Shown here: positions 23,573 to 33,347 of the stretch, piece by piece
Layout: every line of letters begins with the position of its first letter
Position numbering within the stretch: the stretch's first letter is position 1
Assembly: GCA_034111875.1 (NCBI GenBank)
Contig: JAWUWK010000101.1
Location: 1-34,906 of the forward strand
DNA length: 34,906 nt
Direction of reading: 5' to 3'
Source: Rs1 sp034111875
Lineage (GTDB): Bacteria; Pseudomonadota; Gammaproteobacteria; Pseudomonadales; Balneatricaceae
Made by a program: the position numbers and the translations under genes
Notes under the pieces: generated by a model
Database searches by the model: none
What the model was told of the DNA's origin: nothing
Seen by the model: the letters and a program-made list of their open reading frames with translations, nothing else

Positions 23573-24667
23573 TCAGACATCTAAGGCACGACAGTCCTGA
23601 GTATTCCAGCCAATGCTGATTTCCTCACCTGTCTTCATATGCTTTTGATTGTTGGTATTAGGTACTTTTATAATAAAGTCTGTATTACCTGAAGCTGCTA
23701 CACGGGTTCTAGTATGATCCCCGTGGTAAATGAGTTCTTCTACTTTTGCATTGCAACTATTTTCACACTCACCTGGTTTCGGGTTAACCACGACACGCTC
23801 AGGACGCAACGACAAAGTGGTTTTATCACCAACCGCATCGACATTAATTTTCTTAGCGTTAACTTTACCGCCACCGCCTTCTAGTTCAACCGTGCAAGTG
23901 TCACCTTGAATACTAGTGACTTTACCCATCAAACGATTGTTTTCGCCAATAAAGTTAGCAACGAAGGCATTGATAGGTTGGTCGTATAATACATGCGGAG
24001 AAGCCAGTTGCTGGACTATGCCATCATCGAAAACAGCGATGCGATCAGACATGGTCAGTGCTTCGACCTGATCGTGGGTAACGTACAACATAGTTACACC
24101 TAAATCTTCGTGAATGTGCTTGATTTCGTATTGCATTTCTTCACGCAAGTTTTTATCAAGCGCACCCAGCGGTTCATCCATTAGCACTAGCTTGGGTTCA
24201 AAAACCAAAGCCCTCGCCACGGCGACACGCTGTTGTTGACCACCGGATAACTGTGCTGGCCTGCGATTAGCGAAGTGATCTAGGCGCACCATTTTTAGGG
24301 CGTGATTCACTTTATCAGTAATCTCAGATTTTCCCATGTTGCGAACTTGTAATGGAAATGCAAGGTTCTCTGCAACACTCATATGTGGAAATAGAGCATA
24401 GTTCTGAAAAACCATACCGATTTCGCGCTTGTGCGGTGCAACATTGTTTATGGATTGACCATCGAGGATAATTTGACCGCTAGTCGCTGTTTCAAAACCT
24501 GCTAGCATCATCAGACAGGTGGTTTTACCTGATCCGGAGGGGCCTAACATAGTTAAAAACTCACCTTTAACCATGTCGACATTAAAATCTTTTACAACTA
24601 AATGGACTCCATCATAGCTTTTTTGTACATTCTTAAATTGCACCAAAAAATCCGAACTTGAACCCAT
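23573..24667 (-). CDS. potA: Polyamine-type ABC transporter ATPase (PotA-like)
   Basis: A 364-residue ATPase that powers the importer. Motifs in order: Walker A GPSGSGKTT (42-50), Q-loop VFQNYALFPHMSV (86-98), signature LSGGQQQR (140-147), Walker B VLMDEPLGALD (161-171), and the switch His198 in YVTHDQ. A TOBE-type C-terminal domain follows (SLRPERVVV at about 285-293). I start at ATG 24667, where GGAG lies 8 nt upstream; the earlier ATG at 24679 overlaps that site. First gene of the operon; the binding-protein gene begins 100 bp downstream. Confidence 0.9.
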   Translation of the reverse strand: MGSSSDFLVQFKNVQKSYDGVHLVVKDFNVDMVKGEFLTMLGPSGSGKTTCLMMLAGFETATSGQIILDGQSINNVAPHKREIGMVFQNYALFPHMSVAENLAFPLQVRNMGKSEITDKVNHALKMVRLDHFANRRPAQLSGGQQQRVAVARALVFEPKLVLMDEPLGALDKNLREEMQYEIKHIHEDLGVTMLYVTHDQVEALTMSDRIAVFDDGIVQQLASPHVLYDQPINAFVANFIGENNRLMGKVTSIQGDTCTVELEGGGGKVNAKKINVDAVGDKTTLSLRPERVVVNPKPGECENSCNAKVEELIYHGDHTRTRVAASGNTDFIIKVPNTNNQKHMKTGEEISIGWNTQDCRALDV

Positions 24668-25392
24668 ATAAATCTCCATTTAGTTTTTATTGTTGTTCGG
24701 ATACTAGCACATGCTTTTTAATATAAACAGGCGCTGTAGCCTAGCTTTTTTTGTAATTGCTTCGAATTTTCGAGTTTTCATAAGTCATTAATGTAGCATC
24801 AAGCATACAAAAAATTTTCACTTCGATTGCCGATGAACATAAATCATCTAATATGAGTGGCGACTTACATTAAAAAAAAATCGGTTAATTTAAATTAAAT
24901 CAATAGTTTATAAGCAAAAAATTCAATCTAAAATCATTGATCACAAGTATGCTATCAGCAGTGAGAGTAAACTCAGTGCCTACAGTGAAAGCCATTTACC
25001 CTGCAGCAATAGTTATTTAAAATACTATATTATTTATATTTAGTTAACCAAATACTTACTTAGTTTTTTTCCAATAGATATAACGAACTAGATCAGCCTT
25101 TTAAATGCACATCTCTTCGTGAGACCTGAGCATCACTATTAATGCTGACAACACTTCGTAAAGTTCTATACAGAGACCTCCGCATAAGGGCTGATTTTAT
25201 CAGTGAATATCAATTTAGCAAAAAATTTGATAAACCGACTACAATCTTGATCTGTTTAGCTATTTCTTTAGCGTAAATCACTGTGCCGCAAAGTTTAGAT
25301 ACATTTATCCTGCGATTTCATAGAGGCCTATCCAAGGAACTTTATTGTCGAATAAACCAAAAAGTTCCCTAATCAATCCTCACTGCGACTGG
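24668..25392. other. 725-bp intergenic region upstream of potA and downstream of the creatinase gene
   Basis: No gene is visible. The region is very AT-rich and should hold the promoter of the ABC operon. A short perfect palindrome TTAATTTAAATTAA lies at 24885-24898. A hairpin GGAACTTT/AAAGTTCC (25336-25343 / 25361-25368) sits 25 bp past the creatinase stop and may end that transcript. I recognise no known riboswitch. Confidence 0.5.
25336..25368 (-). terminator. Hairpin downstream of the creatinase gene
   Basis: Eight-bp arms GGAACTTT (25336-25343) and AAAGTTCC (25361-25368) with a 17-nt loop, just beyond the creatinase stop. No strong T-run follows, so support is modest. Confidence 0.4.
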
Positions 25393-26604
25393 CTATGCAC
25401 TTAAAATCAAATGCTCTGGGCCATAGGCAAAACCAGTTATATTATCATTGCCTTGCTCTGTTATTACCAAAATATCATGCTCACGATAGCCACCAGCACC
25501 GGGTAAGAATTCTGGAATGGTAATCATCGGCTCCATAGAGACCACCATGCCAGGAGTTAATACTGTTTCACAATCCTCTCTTAGTTCCAGCCCCGCCTCT
25601 CTGCCGTAGTAGTGACTTAATATACCGAACGAATGCCCATAACCAAATGATCGGTATTTTAGCAAGTCGTGTTCCGCATACATTGCATTGAGCTCTGTGG
25701 CTATTTCCGAGCATTTATTTCCGGGAACTAACAAGGCTTTTCCCCTCTCGTGAATTTTACAATTTATTTCCCAAAGGCGTATATTTTCATCTGTGGCAGA
25801 CCCTGCAAACATGGTCCTCTCCAAGGCCACATAGTAGCCTGCAACCATTGGAAAACAATTGAGTGATAAGATATCACCAGATACTATTTTACGCGAGGTT
25901 ACCGGATTGTGTGCGCCATCTGTGTTGACACCCGATTGAAACCAAGTCCAAGTATCTAATAGCTCTGCCTCTGGCCACGTTCTAGCAATTTCGCGGACCA
26001 TTGTGGCTGTGGAATGCAAGGCGACTTCTACCTCACTTACCCCTACCCTAGCCGCTTCTGCACAAGCCGCTCCGCCAATATCTGCAATACGTGTCATCTG
26101 GGTAATATGGGCAATTTCCTCGGCTGATTTTATCATTCGAAGATGCATCGTCGAGCCCCCTATATCAACAAATTCGATCTGTGGAAAGGCGTTTTGTAGA
26201 CGCTGTAATTGATCTAAGTTGCAGTGGTCGAATTCAATTCCCAAACGTTTTACGTTTGTTGTCAACTCTGCGATCGCTTTAAAAAAATTATCTTTTTGCC
26301 AATCGGTATAAGTCAGGTTATTGCCGTGAGTTCGCCGCCAAGGTTGGCCGCCATCAATTCCCGCACTAATACTTGTAACATTATCATGGTCTATTATTAA
26401 CCCGTAATTTCGCCCAAAATAGCAGTACATAAAATCTGAGTAGTAACAGATGTTGTGGTAAGAGCTAAACAGCACCGCATCAATATCTTGATCTGACATA
26501 AGCTGTCTAATTGCCCGTTGCCTGCGCTGCATCTCCGCTGGCGAAAAAGTACCTGTCGCTTTCGCCCCGTTATTTTCAAAACTCTGTAGGGATGGCATCT
26601 GCAT
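25393..26604 (-). CDS. Creatinase (creatine amidinohydrolase)
   Basis: A 403-residue pita-bread-fold (M24-like) enzyme. It hydrolyses creatine to sarcosine and urea without a metal. As I recall the Pseudomonas putida enzyme, the match covers the whole protein and has the same length. The catalytic His232 (NTDGAHNPVT), Glu262 (ALERTMF) and Glu358 (VSMEPM) fall at exactly the same numbers. Other near-invariant parts are SSYHNICYYSDFMYC (47-61), GGQPWRRT (85-92), FGYGHSFGILSHYYGREAGL (320-339) and GAGGYREHDIL. GAGGT lies 8 nt upstream of ATG 26604. It is divergent from a GcvA-like LysR regulator, its likely activator. No creatininase or sarcosine oxidase gene is in the window, so creatine uptake and later steps lie elsewhere unless the Pot-type importer serves. 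Confidence 0.93.
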   Translation of the reverse strand: MQMPSLQSFENNGAKATGTFSPAEMQRRQRAIRQLMSDQDIDAVLFSSYHNICYYSDFMYCYFGRNYGLIIDHDNVTSISAGIDGGQPWRRTHGNNLTYTDWQKDNFFKAIAELTTNVKRLGIEFDHCNLDQLQRLQNAFPQIEFVDIGGSTMHLRMIKSAEEIAHITQMTRIADIGGAACAEAARVGVSEVEVALHSTATMVREIARTWPEAELLDTWTWFQSGVNTDGAHNPVTSRKIVSGDILSLNCFPMVAGYYVALERTMFAGSATDENIRLWEINCKIHERGKALLVPGNKCSEIATELNAMYAEHDLLKYRSFGYGHSFGILSHYYGREAGLELREDCETVLTPGMVVSMEPMITIPEFLPGAGGYREHDILVITEQGNDNITGFAYGPEHLILSA

Positions 26605-26816
26605 ATTATTGACCTCAATGTAAAATATTTGTTAACACAACCAAGGCTGCGCTTGCTTTAAACACCCATTAAATCCCCCCTCTGTAGTAAGGTCAATGGA
26701 TGCTTTTTCATCGACTCAATGAATTAAATTCAATGAAATTTGTTATATCATCAATAAACAGATTATGATTCGGCCACCTTAGTACTCTATTAGTCACATG
26801 CGGTGGTTGAGAAAAT
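26605..26816. promoter_or_regulatory. Divergent creatinase / LysR promoter region
   Basis: 212 bp between divergent starts. The palindrome TGAATT-A-AATTCA at 26720-26732 lies about 85 bp before the regulator start, and ATTGAATTT-type half-sites repeat around it. It is a plausible LysR operator; this is inference. Confidence 0.45.
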
Positions 26817-27707
26817 ATGCGTAAAATACCTTTAAAGGCACTACACACCTTTGAGACAGTTGCCCGGCACAACAATTTTAACGCAGCCGCCGCTGAACTG
26901 TTTATCACGCCTTCTGCCATCAGCCACCAAATAAAAAACTTAGAACAATGGCTGGGACAGCCCTTGTTTAAGAGAAAAGGTAATCAGCTACAATTATTAC
27001 CTCAAGGCAAAACCTTGGCACATCATCTGTCTCAATCCTTCTCAGAAATATCACTGGCCTGTCTGCAAGCACAAACTGTTTCTTCGTCGCAGCAACTCAC
27101 TATCGCGGCGCTTCCCTCGCTAGCGACTTGCTGGCTGATTCCCAAGCTAACTGATTTTCAGCAGCAGTTCCCAGATATAAAACTTAATCTTAGTTATGCC
27201 ATGCATGGTACTGATATAGATTTTAATAAGGTCGATATTGCTTTCGTGTTTGCTCAAACTACACCCGCCATTAAAGGCATAGAGGCACAATTTTTTTTAT
27301 CGGGTAAAAGCTATCCAGTGTGCAGTAAAGATTTCTTAGATAAAAAGGGCGGTGCTGATAAGCTGAAAATAAGCCAGGGCCCCTTTTTACATGACGCTGC
27401 AAGGGTTGATCATTGGCAGCAGTGGTTACTAGAAAACAGTCAACCGATCGTGCTGGCGAAAAGAGGCAGTTCATTTGACGATTTTAATCTATTGCGGGCG
27501 GCGGCGCTCTCTGGCCATGGAATTGCTTTGTGTCCACTGGCTTTAATTGCACAAGATATCAGTGAAGATAAGCTGATTAAATTAGACACGAACTGCTCTA
27601 AAGATAACTACAATTATTACTTTCTTAAAAAGATTCAAACAACTTCAGCATTAAAAACAGTCATTGATTTATTCCAAGGCTGGATCTCTCTTGAAAATAG
27701 TCATTAA
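26817..27707 (+). CDS. LysR-family regulator, GcvA-like
   Basis: A 296-residue LysR-type regulator. The N-terminus (RKIPLKALHTFETVARHNNF, then ITPSAISHQIKNLEQWLG and PLFKRKGNQLQLLPQG) has the GcvA/AmpR-subgroup flavour. The effector domain has ALPSLATCWLIPKLTDFQQQ and SFDDFNLLRAAALSGHGIAL, also as in GcvA relatives. It is divergent from the creatinase gene with 212 bp between the starts, so it probably controls creatine use and its own level; the inducer might be creatine or sarcosine. It ends 9 bp from the convergent Lrp-type gene. Confidence 0.87.
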   Translation: MRKIPLKALHTFETVARHNNFNAAAAELFITPSAISHQIKNLEQWLGQPLFKRKGNQLQLLPQGKTLAHHLSQSFSEISLACLQAQTVSSSQQLTIAALPSLATCWLIPKLTDFQQQFPDIKLNLSYAMHGTDIDFNKVDIAFVFAQTTPAIKGIEAQFFLSGKSYPVCSKDFLDKKGGADKLKISQGPFLHDAARVDHWQQWLLENSQPIVLAKRGSSFDDFNLLRAAALSGHGIALCPLALIAQDISEDKLIKLDTNCSKDNYNYYFLKKIQTTSALKTVIDLFQGWISLENSH

Positions 27708-27716
27708 TTAATAAAC

Positions 27717-28139
27717 TCAATACTTAGATAAAATGACACAAGAGATAGTGCGTTCTATACCCTCGGTCTCACGTATATCATCCACTAGCTGATCTAACTC
27801 CGAACTGGCGTCTACCGTTAGCTCTATGATCAGATCATAAATACCGCTGACAGACATAATGGCAGTAATTTGGGGTCTCTTTTGCAGGATTCTAATCACT
27901 TTTCTAGACACACCCGCACGTAAGTTGATCAGCATTTGCGCCTTAAGCAACCGACGCTCGTAATGTGCATCAAAATCAATGGTGAATTTTTTGATAATAC
28001 CGCGTCGCACTAGAGTGTCAATGCGGTTTTGAATAGTCGTCCGAGAGACGCCTAATTGCTTACCGAGTGAAACCACTGACTCGCGACTATTGCCTTGCAG
28101 CAAAGTTATCAACTGTTTATCTCTTGCATCTAGTTCCAT
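27717..28139 (-). CDS. Lrp/AsnC-family transcriptional regulator
   Basis: A 140-residue Lrp/AsnC regulator. The N-terminal HTH covers about residues 1-50 (LDARDKQLITLLQGNSRESV, LGVSRTTIQNRIDTL). The C-terminal RAM domain would bind an amino acid and drive oligomerisation (KRPQITAIMSVSGIYDLIIE). Start at ATG 28139 is preferred, with GAAGG about 6 nt upstream; a TTG at 28166 opens the frame earlier but lacks a site. It is divergent from lysA with 239 bp between them, so it may sense lysine or diaminopimelate and control lysA. It is shorter than global Lrp (164 in E. coli), as in local regulators. Confidence 0.87.
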   Translation of the reverse strand: MELDARDKQLITLLQGNSRESVVSLGKQLGVSRTTIQNRIDTLVRRGIIKKFTIDFDAHYERRLLKAQMLINLRAGVSRKVIRILQKRPQITAIMSVSGIYDLIIELTVDASSELDQLVDDIRETEGIERTISCVILSKY

Positions 28140-28378
28140 AAATACCTTCAAAGTCATCAATTTCAAGCCTCATGGCCGCTACACAAAAGATTAAAACCTC
28201 CTGAATGTGTGGCTTAAAGGGGCTGATAAAACATCTAAATCACTGATATATGAACCTTACTTGCATATTGTATATAAAGGCAAGCATATTGCTCTACATT
28301 GCCATACATTATTACATTTTGTACGCTGGTTTGTGCTAACTGTTCTCAGTAAACTTTACCTAATCAGAGGAGAGCACT
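28140..28378. promoter_or_regulatory. Divergent Lrp-type regulator / lysA promoter region
   Basis: 239 bp. Repeated GCATATTG elements (TTGCATATTG near 28262-28271, then AAGCATATTGC near 28283-28293) could be regulator contacts. A strong AGAGGAGAG ribosome site precedes the lysA ATG at 28379. I looked for a lysine riboswitch and saw no convincing fold. Confidence 0.4.
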
Positions 28379-29647
28379 ATGACATTTTTTCAATATCGAC
28401 AAGGCACAATGCAGGTTGACAACTTATCTATTACGACACTGGCAGAACAGTACCCTACACCCTTTTACTGCTATTCTGCCAGCGCGATTCGCCAGCAATA
28501 CCAGCACTTTGCCGAGGCGTTTGACCAATATCCAAATTTGGTTTGTTTCGCTTTGAAGGTCAATTCTAATCAAGCAGTATTAAAGCTTTTGTCGTCCCTT
28601 GGCGCTGGCGCAGATGTGGTATCTGAAGGGGAGTTACGCAGGGCGTTAGCTGCCGGTTTTAATCCCCAAAAAATTGTCTTTTCAGGGGTCGCTAAAACTG
28701 CCAATGAAATTCAGTTTGCACTAGAATCTAACATTCTATGTTTCAATGTTGAATCCGAAGCTGAGCTGCGAGAAATATCTAGGGTTGCCTCTTTCTTGGG
28801 CAAAACAGCTAAAATATCGATCCGGATCAATCCCGATATTGATGCCGGAACCCACGCCAAAATATCCACCGGAAAAAGCGAAAACAAATTCGGCATTCCC
28901 TACTTGTCGGCATTAGAGACCTATCAAGTTGCCGATGCATTAGAGGCGATTGAAATCACTGGTATTGATATGCATATAGGCAGCCAAATCAGTAAGATTG
29001 ATGCCTTTGACGCTGCCATCGACCGACTTACCTCTCTTGTTCAGCAGTTAAAAGAAATAAACATCAACATAAAACACATAGATTTTGGTGGTGGTTTAGC
29101 CATTCCATATCAAGCCCAAGACAAAGATCAACAACAACTGCTAGCGGAGTACGCGGTGGTCATCCACAAGTATGCCGAGCAACTCAACTGCAAACTTATT
29201 TTTGAGCCAGGTCGCTTCATCACCGGTAATGCAGGGGTATTAATCACTAAAGTAGTCTATGTAAAGCCAGTAGAAAGAAAAAAGTTCATCATTGTCGATG
29301 CGGCGATGAATGACTTAATTCGACCAACATTGTATGACGCATGGCACAATATAGTGCCGGTTATTGAACCGGGCGTCGACCGTCAAATTGATAAAGTCGA
29401 TATTGTAGGACCTGTGTGTGAAACAGGTGATTATCTGGCCTTAGATCGAGAGATGCCTGCTGTATTGGCAGGAGAACTGTTAGCGATACATTCAGCAGGT
29501 GCCTATGGCGCCGTCGCCTCTAATACTTATAATAGCCGCCGTCTAATCGCCGAAGTATTAGTCGAAGGTGACAAACATCACTTAATCCGCCCAAGCCCGA
29601 GTTATCAACAGATTATAGATCTAGATAGCCTGCCTGACTGGCTGTAA
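28379..29647 (+). CDS. lysA: Diaminopimelate decarboxylase (LysA)
   Basis: A PLP-dependent fold-III decarboxylase of 422 residues. It converts meso-diaminopimelate to L-lysine, the final lysine step. Key residues visible: Lys60 in CFALKVNSN (Schiff base), HIGSQI with His199, DFGGGL, EPGRF (276-280), VDAAMNDLIRPTLYDA (307-322) and CETGD with Cys347 from the partner subunit. The N-terminal TPFYCYSASAIRQQY is also typical. ATG 28379 has an excellent AGAGGAGAG site. It stands alone rather than in a dapF/lysA cluster, and is divergent from an Lrp-type gene. Ornithine or carboxynorspermidine decarboxylase activity is unlikely given the DapDC motifs. Confidence 0.9.
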   Translation: MTFFQYRQGTMQVDNLSITTLAEQYPTPFYCYSASAIRQQYQHFAEAFDQYPNLVCFALKVNSNQAVLKLLSSLGAGADVVSEGELRRALAAGFNPQKIVFSGVAKTANEIQFALESNILCFNVESEAELREISRVASFLGKTAKISIRINPDIDAGTHAKISTGKSENKFGIPYLSALETYQVADALEAIEITGIDMHIGSQISKIDAFDAAIDRLTSLVQQLKEININIKHIDFGGGLAIPYQAQDKDQQQLLAEYAVVIHKYAEQLNCKLIFEPGRFITGNAGVLITKVVYVKPVERKKFIIVDAAMNDLIRPTLYDAWHNIVPVIEPGVDRQIDKVDIVGPVCETGDYLALDREMPAVLAGELLAIHSAGAYGAVASNTYNSRRLIAEVLVEGDKHHLIRPSPSYQQIIDLDSLPDWL

Positions 29648-29699
29648 TCGTCCAATGTGGTGAAACAATCACTTAATAGAAATCGGCCACCAAGATCAG

Positions 29700-30209
29700 C
29701 TTAACAATGCAAGTTCTTAGCAATCCAAAATCGGTGGTATATCAGACATCTGTTTAACCACAAATGAGCAGCAGCGGGCTCGTAAAGCTAGAGTGTGCCG
29801 TTGAGGATTCTTCGCATGAAGTTTTTTTAATGAGCTCACGACCTGCAACCACGAGGATTTAATTAATCTAATTCAGTATTTCAGGAGTGAACAAACTTAA
29901 GTTATCAATCACTGTTTGACGATACTCGTCATCACCCTTATGGAGCATCATTTGACGAAGCGTGGTGTGCTGATTGGCAAGTTAATGAACGCAGTCAAAA
30001 TCTTTATTGTCGCCTAAATCAAGCGCGCCGAGCACTAATATCCGCCACAATGTCATACCAGAAGGACCGACACTGCTGTCAGTATCTTGTGGTATTACTT
30101 TTTCAAGACAGGCCAGCACTTGGTTACGAAGAGGTGTATTGAGATAAATATGCTGCCGCCCTTTTAAGTAATTTTGGGCCAGCATCACGACAGCGGACAT
30201 CAAAGGCAA
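29700..30209 (-). pseudogene. ISNCY-type transposase remnant
   Basis: From 30209 down, one frame reads LAQNYLKGRQHIYLNTPLRN, QVLACLEKVIPQD and GMTLWRILVLGALDLG, then ends at 29982. A different frame continues with ANQHTTLRQMMLHKGDDEYR and VIDNLSLFTPEILN up to a stop near 29868. Beyond that, pieces such as ILVVAGREL, RCCSFVV and TTDFGLL appear in shifted frames. The order matches the N-terminal third of ISNCY-group transposases as I remember them (LRNQVL..., GMDLWQILVL, TLRQM, DSFVVETDVHYPTD). The DDE core beyond this point is missing. Element ends were not found. Confidence 0.72.
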
Positions 30210-30667
30210 TGCCAGCTATATTGACTTGGTTTATATTAATTTGGGCAATAAACACTTTTCGCATTGTTTATTCTAAATTTTCGTTGCGGATTTACGAGCT
30301 TACTCACTGTCTTATATAGGATTTAAAATTTTGTAACAGGCACTAATTAATACTCAAGCCATAAATTTGCTCACTTTCAGTTAATATACTGCTGTTCTTT
30401 ATTGTTGCTAATTATGCTACTGTTATGGTTCATTTTCATTTTCAATTAATATTTTACTGTCCTTTGTCGTGTTGATAGTGTCATTATAATTTTTTGAACT
30501 AGCCTCAAAAAAAGCTTAGGACTCAACTAAAAAAATTTTATAGCGTTTGTGGATACTGCCAATACAAAAATTTTATTTCTTCACTAAATTAAAGAGATAT
30601 GCCAAAAAAAGTAACTGATGACATGGCTATCTGATGATTTATTTTTTTGTCATTAAAAGGGATTAAC
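30210..30667. other. 458-bp AT-rich region upstream of the chemoreceptor gene
   Basis: No gene is recognised. It probably contains the chemoreceptor promoter. The AAAAGGGA ribosome site (about 30655-30662) supports the ATG at 30668. Confidence 0.5.
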
Positions 30668-32812
30668 ATGTTAAAAAATTTGAGTTTCAGAGCCAAGCTG
30701 TTATCTGGCTTTGGGGTTGTTCTCGGTTTAATGGTTGTCATTGCCGTCATCGTTTTTTTCAGTATTAAGTCTCTCCAGTCAGATTTTAGATGGGTAGAGC
30801 ACACACATGAAGTAATAGCTAAAGCCACCAAAATTGAAGCGGCAGCCGTGGATATGGAAACAAGCATGCGGGGCTACCTACTGGCAGGTCAAGAAGACTT
30901 CCTTGGCCCTTATAATCAAGGCGCCAAAAACTTTGAAATTTTGCTTGCAGAGCTCGTTCAAACCGTATCTGACAACCCAGCTCAAGTGTCCCTTCTGAGG
31001 GAAATTTCCAGTTCAATAGGCCAATGGAAAACAAAAGTTACTGAGCCGGTGATAGCATTACGCGATGAAATTGGCCACAGCAAAACCATGAATGATATGG
31101 CAGAGCTCGTGCAAAAAGCTGAAGGAAAAGTGTATTTAGATAAATTCAGGATCCAATTAAAGACGCTCGTAGATAGAGAGCGAAAATTAATGGATGCGCA
31201 GAAGCTTAAAGTCTCTAAAACTAATGACTTCGCTGATTATAAACAATTAACTAACTCGGTCATACACACCTATCAAGTGATAGCAGCGGCAGAATCTATG
31301 CTTTCTGCGGCCGTTAATATGCAAACCGGCTTGCGCGGGTTTTTACTATCAGGCCAACAACATTTTCTAGAACCATACAATGGTGGCAAAAAAGATTTTT
31401 ATCAAAAAATTACTGAGTTATCTAAAAAAGTTTCTGATAACCCGCAACAAGTCACGCTACTCTCACAGATTAAGCGATCGATTGATGACTGGATTAACCA
31501 AGTGGTAGTCAATCAAATTAAGTTACGTGACGAGATCGGTCATTCGAAGACAATGGACGATATGGCTGATATCGTAGGCCAAGCAAAAGGCAAAATCTAT
31601 TTCGATCAATTCCGCTCTCAATTAAAGACCTTTAAAGATAGAGAACATAAATTATTGACTTTACGTTCAAATTCCTTGGAGAAGACTGAAGTTGATGTAA
31701 TAAATAGCACTCTGTTTGGAACTTTGATCGCCGTAATGTTAGGTTTAACCATTTCTTTTTGGTTAATAACACATGTGATGTCCCTACTTGGTGGCGAGCC
31801 AAAGTATATTCAGTCACTAGCTCGAACGGTTGCTAAGGGCGACCTATCACAAGATTTAAAAATATCTGAAGCAGACCAAGGTATTTACGCAGCAATGGTT
31901 ATCATGATGAATAACCTCAGGGAAAAAGTGATATTCGCCGAAAAAATCGCTGCAGGTGACCTGAATCACAGTATCAAGCTTGCATCTGAAAAAGATGCAC
32001 TAGGTCTCGCCTTGCAGAATATGACTCAAAATTTAAATCAAGTATTAAATCAGACGCAAGCTGCCTCGATTGAAATCACTAGCGGCAGCGGTAATTTGTC
32101 CAGTAACAGTTCAGCAGTCTCTCAAGGAGCTAGTGATCAGGCAGATAGTTTAGTCAGCATTGGCTCGTCTATTATAGAACTCACAGAAAAGATTAATATC
32201 AATGCAGATAATGCTAGCCAGGCGCAGATATTAGTTTCCAAAGCGCAGGCACAAGCAGCCCAAGGTAGTGAAAAAATGCAAGCGATGATCAGTTCTATGG
32301 CAGAAATCACTGAGGCAAGTAACAGCATCACTGGGTTTATTGATATCATCGACGGTATTGCACAACAAACAAATTTATTAGCGCTTAATGCAGCGATCGA
32401 AGCTGCACGCGCAGGTGAGCAGGGAAGAGGCTTTGCGGTAGTCGCTGAGGAAGTTAGAAACCTGGCGCAAAGAAGCACCAAAACGGCAGAGCAAACGACT
32501 AAATTAGTTGAAGGTTCTGTTGAGAAAACAAGTAGTGGTAGTTCTATCGCGAGCGAAACCGCCGATAGTCTGAGAGAAATATTTGACACAGTGCAACAAA
32601 CGGCCGCCTTAATAGAAGAGATTGCCGATATAAGCAACCAACAGGCAACAGGGGTGAATTCTATCAACAGTGGCATTGCTGTGATAGATACTATCACTCA
32701 AAAAAACAGTGAAGCGGCTCATGAAAGTGCTGCTGCGGCTGTTCAGCTTTCTCAACAAGCAGAAAACTTACAATCAATGCTGGCGAATTTTGAACTTAAG
32801 CCAGAGCGTTAA
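30668..32812 (+). CDS. Methyl-accepting chemotaxis protein with duplicated helical sensor region
   Basis: A 714-residue chemoreceptor that would signal to CheA/CheW. TM1 is at about 12-33 and TM2 at about 348-370. Between them are two tandem CHASE3-like four-helix modules with a 155-residue period: MRGYLLAGQEDFLGPY (67-82) recurs as LRGFLLSGQQHFLEPY (222-237), and TMNDMAELV...YLDKFR (140-161) as TMDDMADIV...YFDQFR (295-316). A HAMP segment follows (about 370-425). The signalling tip contains DGIAQQTNLLALNAAIEAAR and EQGRGFAVVAEEVRNLAQRS. The protein ends LANFELKPER, with no CheR/CheB-tethering pentapeptide. ATG 30668 is chosen for its AAAAGGGA site. The two modules have diverged at DNA level, so the duplication is old. 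The ligand is unknown. Confidence 0.9.
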   Translation: MLKNLSFRAKLLSGFGVVLGLMVVIAVIVFFSIKSLQSDFRWVEHTHEVIAKATKIEAAAVDMETSMRGYLLAGQEDFLGPYNQGAKNFEILLAELVQTVSDNPAQVSLLREISSSIGQWKTKVTEPVIALRDEIGHSKTMNDMAELVQKAEGKVYLDKFRIQLKTLVDRERKLMDAQKLKVSKTNDFADYKQLTNSVIHTYQVIAAAESMLSAAVNMQTGLRGFLLSGQQHFLEPYNGGKKDFYQKITELSKKVSDNPQQVTLLSQIKRSIDDWINQVVVNQIKLRDEIGHSKTMDDMADIVGQAKGKIYFDQFRSQLKTFKDREHKLLTLRSNSLEKTEVDVINSTLFGTLIAVMLGLTISFWLITHVMSLLGGEPKYIQSLARTVAKGDLSQDLKISEADQGIYAAMVIMMNNLREKVIFAEKIAAGDLNHSIKLASEKDALGLALQNMTQNLNQVLNQTQAASIEITSGSGNLSSNSSAVSQGASDQADSLVSIGSSIIELTEKININADNASQAQILVSKAQAQAAQGSEKMQAMISSMAEITEASNSITGFIDIIDGIAQQTNLLALNAAIEAARAGEQGRGFAVVAEEVRNLAQRSTKTAEQTTKLVEGSVEKTSSGSSIASETADSLREIFDTVQQTAALIEEIADISNQQATGVNSINSGIAVIDTITQKNSEAAHESAAAAVQLSQQAENLQSMLANFELKPER

Positions 32813-33347
32813 ATATACCTGAAAATATTGTTCTGATTCCGTGACTTCAAAGCGGATATAAAATGTATCATATTGGTTTTAAATAGGAATTACAAAATCT
32901 TAACTTCACCCGTAAGTTAACTGAGTATTTTTCAAACCGATGTATAATCGAGAGCTTGCAGTTGATGGTTTTTCCAGGCATATCGATTTCACTAAAATGA
33001 TAAATTCCTAGAGTTTAGCAAAACCGGACAAGCTAATTGTCGCCGGTCAAGTTGATTGTCCTGTAATAAGCTAGCAGAGCAACTGCCTAGTCTCGCACAT
33101 CATCAGCAGCCATATCGTTAGGCATAGGGTACCTAGTTCATCAGCAAGTCACGCTAGGAGTAATATCTGCTTATCTGCCACCAACTCATTGCGAGTCTTT
33201 AATGCGCTGATTTTGACCAAGGGCTTCAACTAGTGCTGCAGGTATTTTGCGTCTATATCAGAATATTGGGTTTTCAAACGGTCAGCTCCACTAAAAGATG
33301 CGCTGATGATATCGCGCTAAATGTATACAGCAACCTTTCAAAGTTCT
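32813..33347. other. 535-bp region between the chemoreceptor gene and the IS66 fragment
   Basis: No intact gene. The imperfect palindrome GGACAAGCTAATTGTC...TTGATTGTCC lies at about 33026-33061. On the minus strand near 33100-33240 a short frame reads LKPLVKISALKTRNELVADK, which could be a trace of the IS66 tnpC N-terminal coiled coil, but this is too weak to call. Confidence 0.4.

Noticed and set aside
24668..25392. Guanidine or glycine riboswitch near the ABC/creatinase genes
   Set aside because: No ACGGG-type or tandem glycine-aptamer core was recognised. Only AT-rich DNA and one weak hairpin are visible.
28140..28378. Lysine riboswitch upstream of lysA
   Set aside because: The interval is short and shows no recognisable conserved core. 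An Lrp-type regulator is encoded divergently instead.
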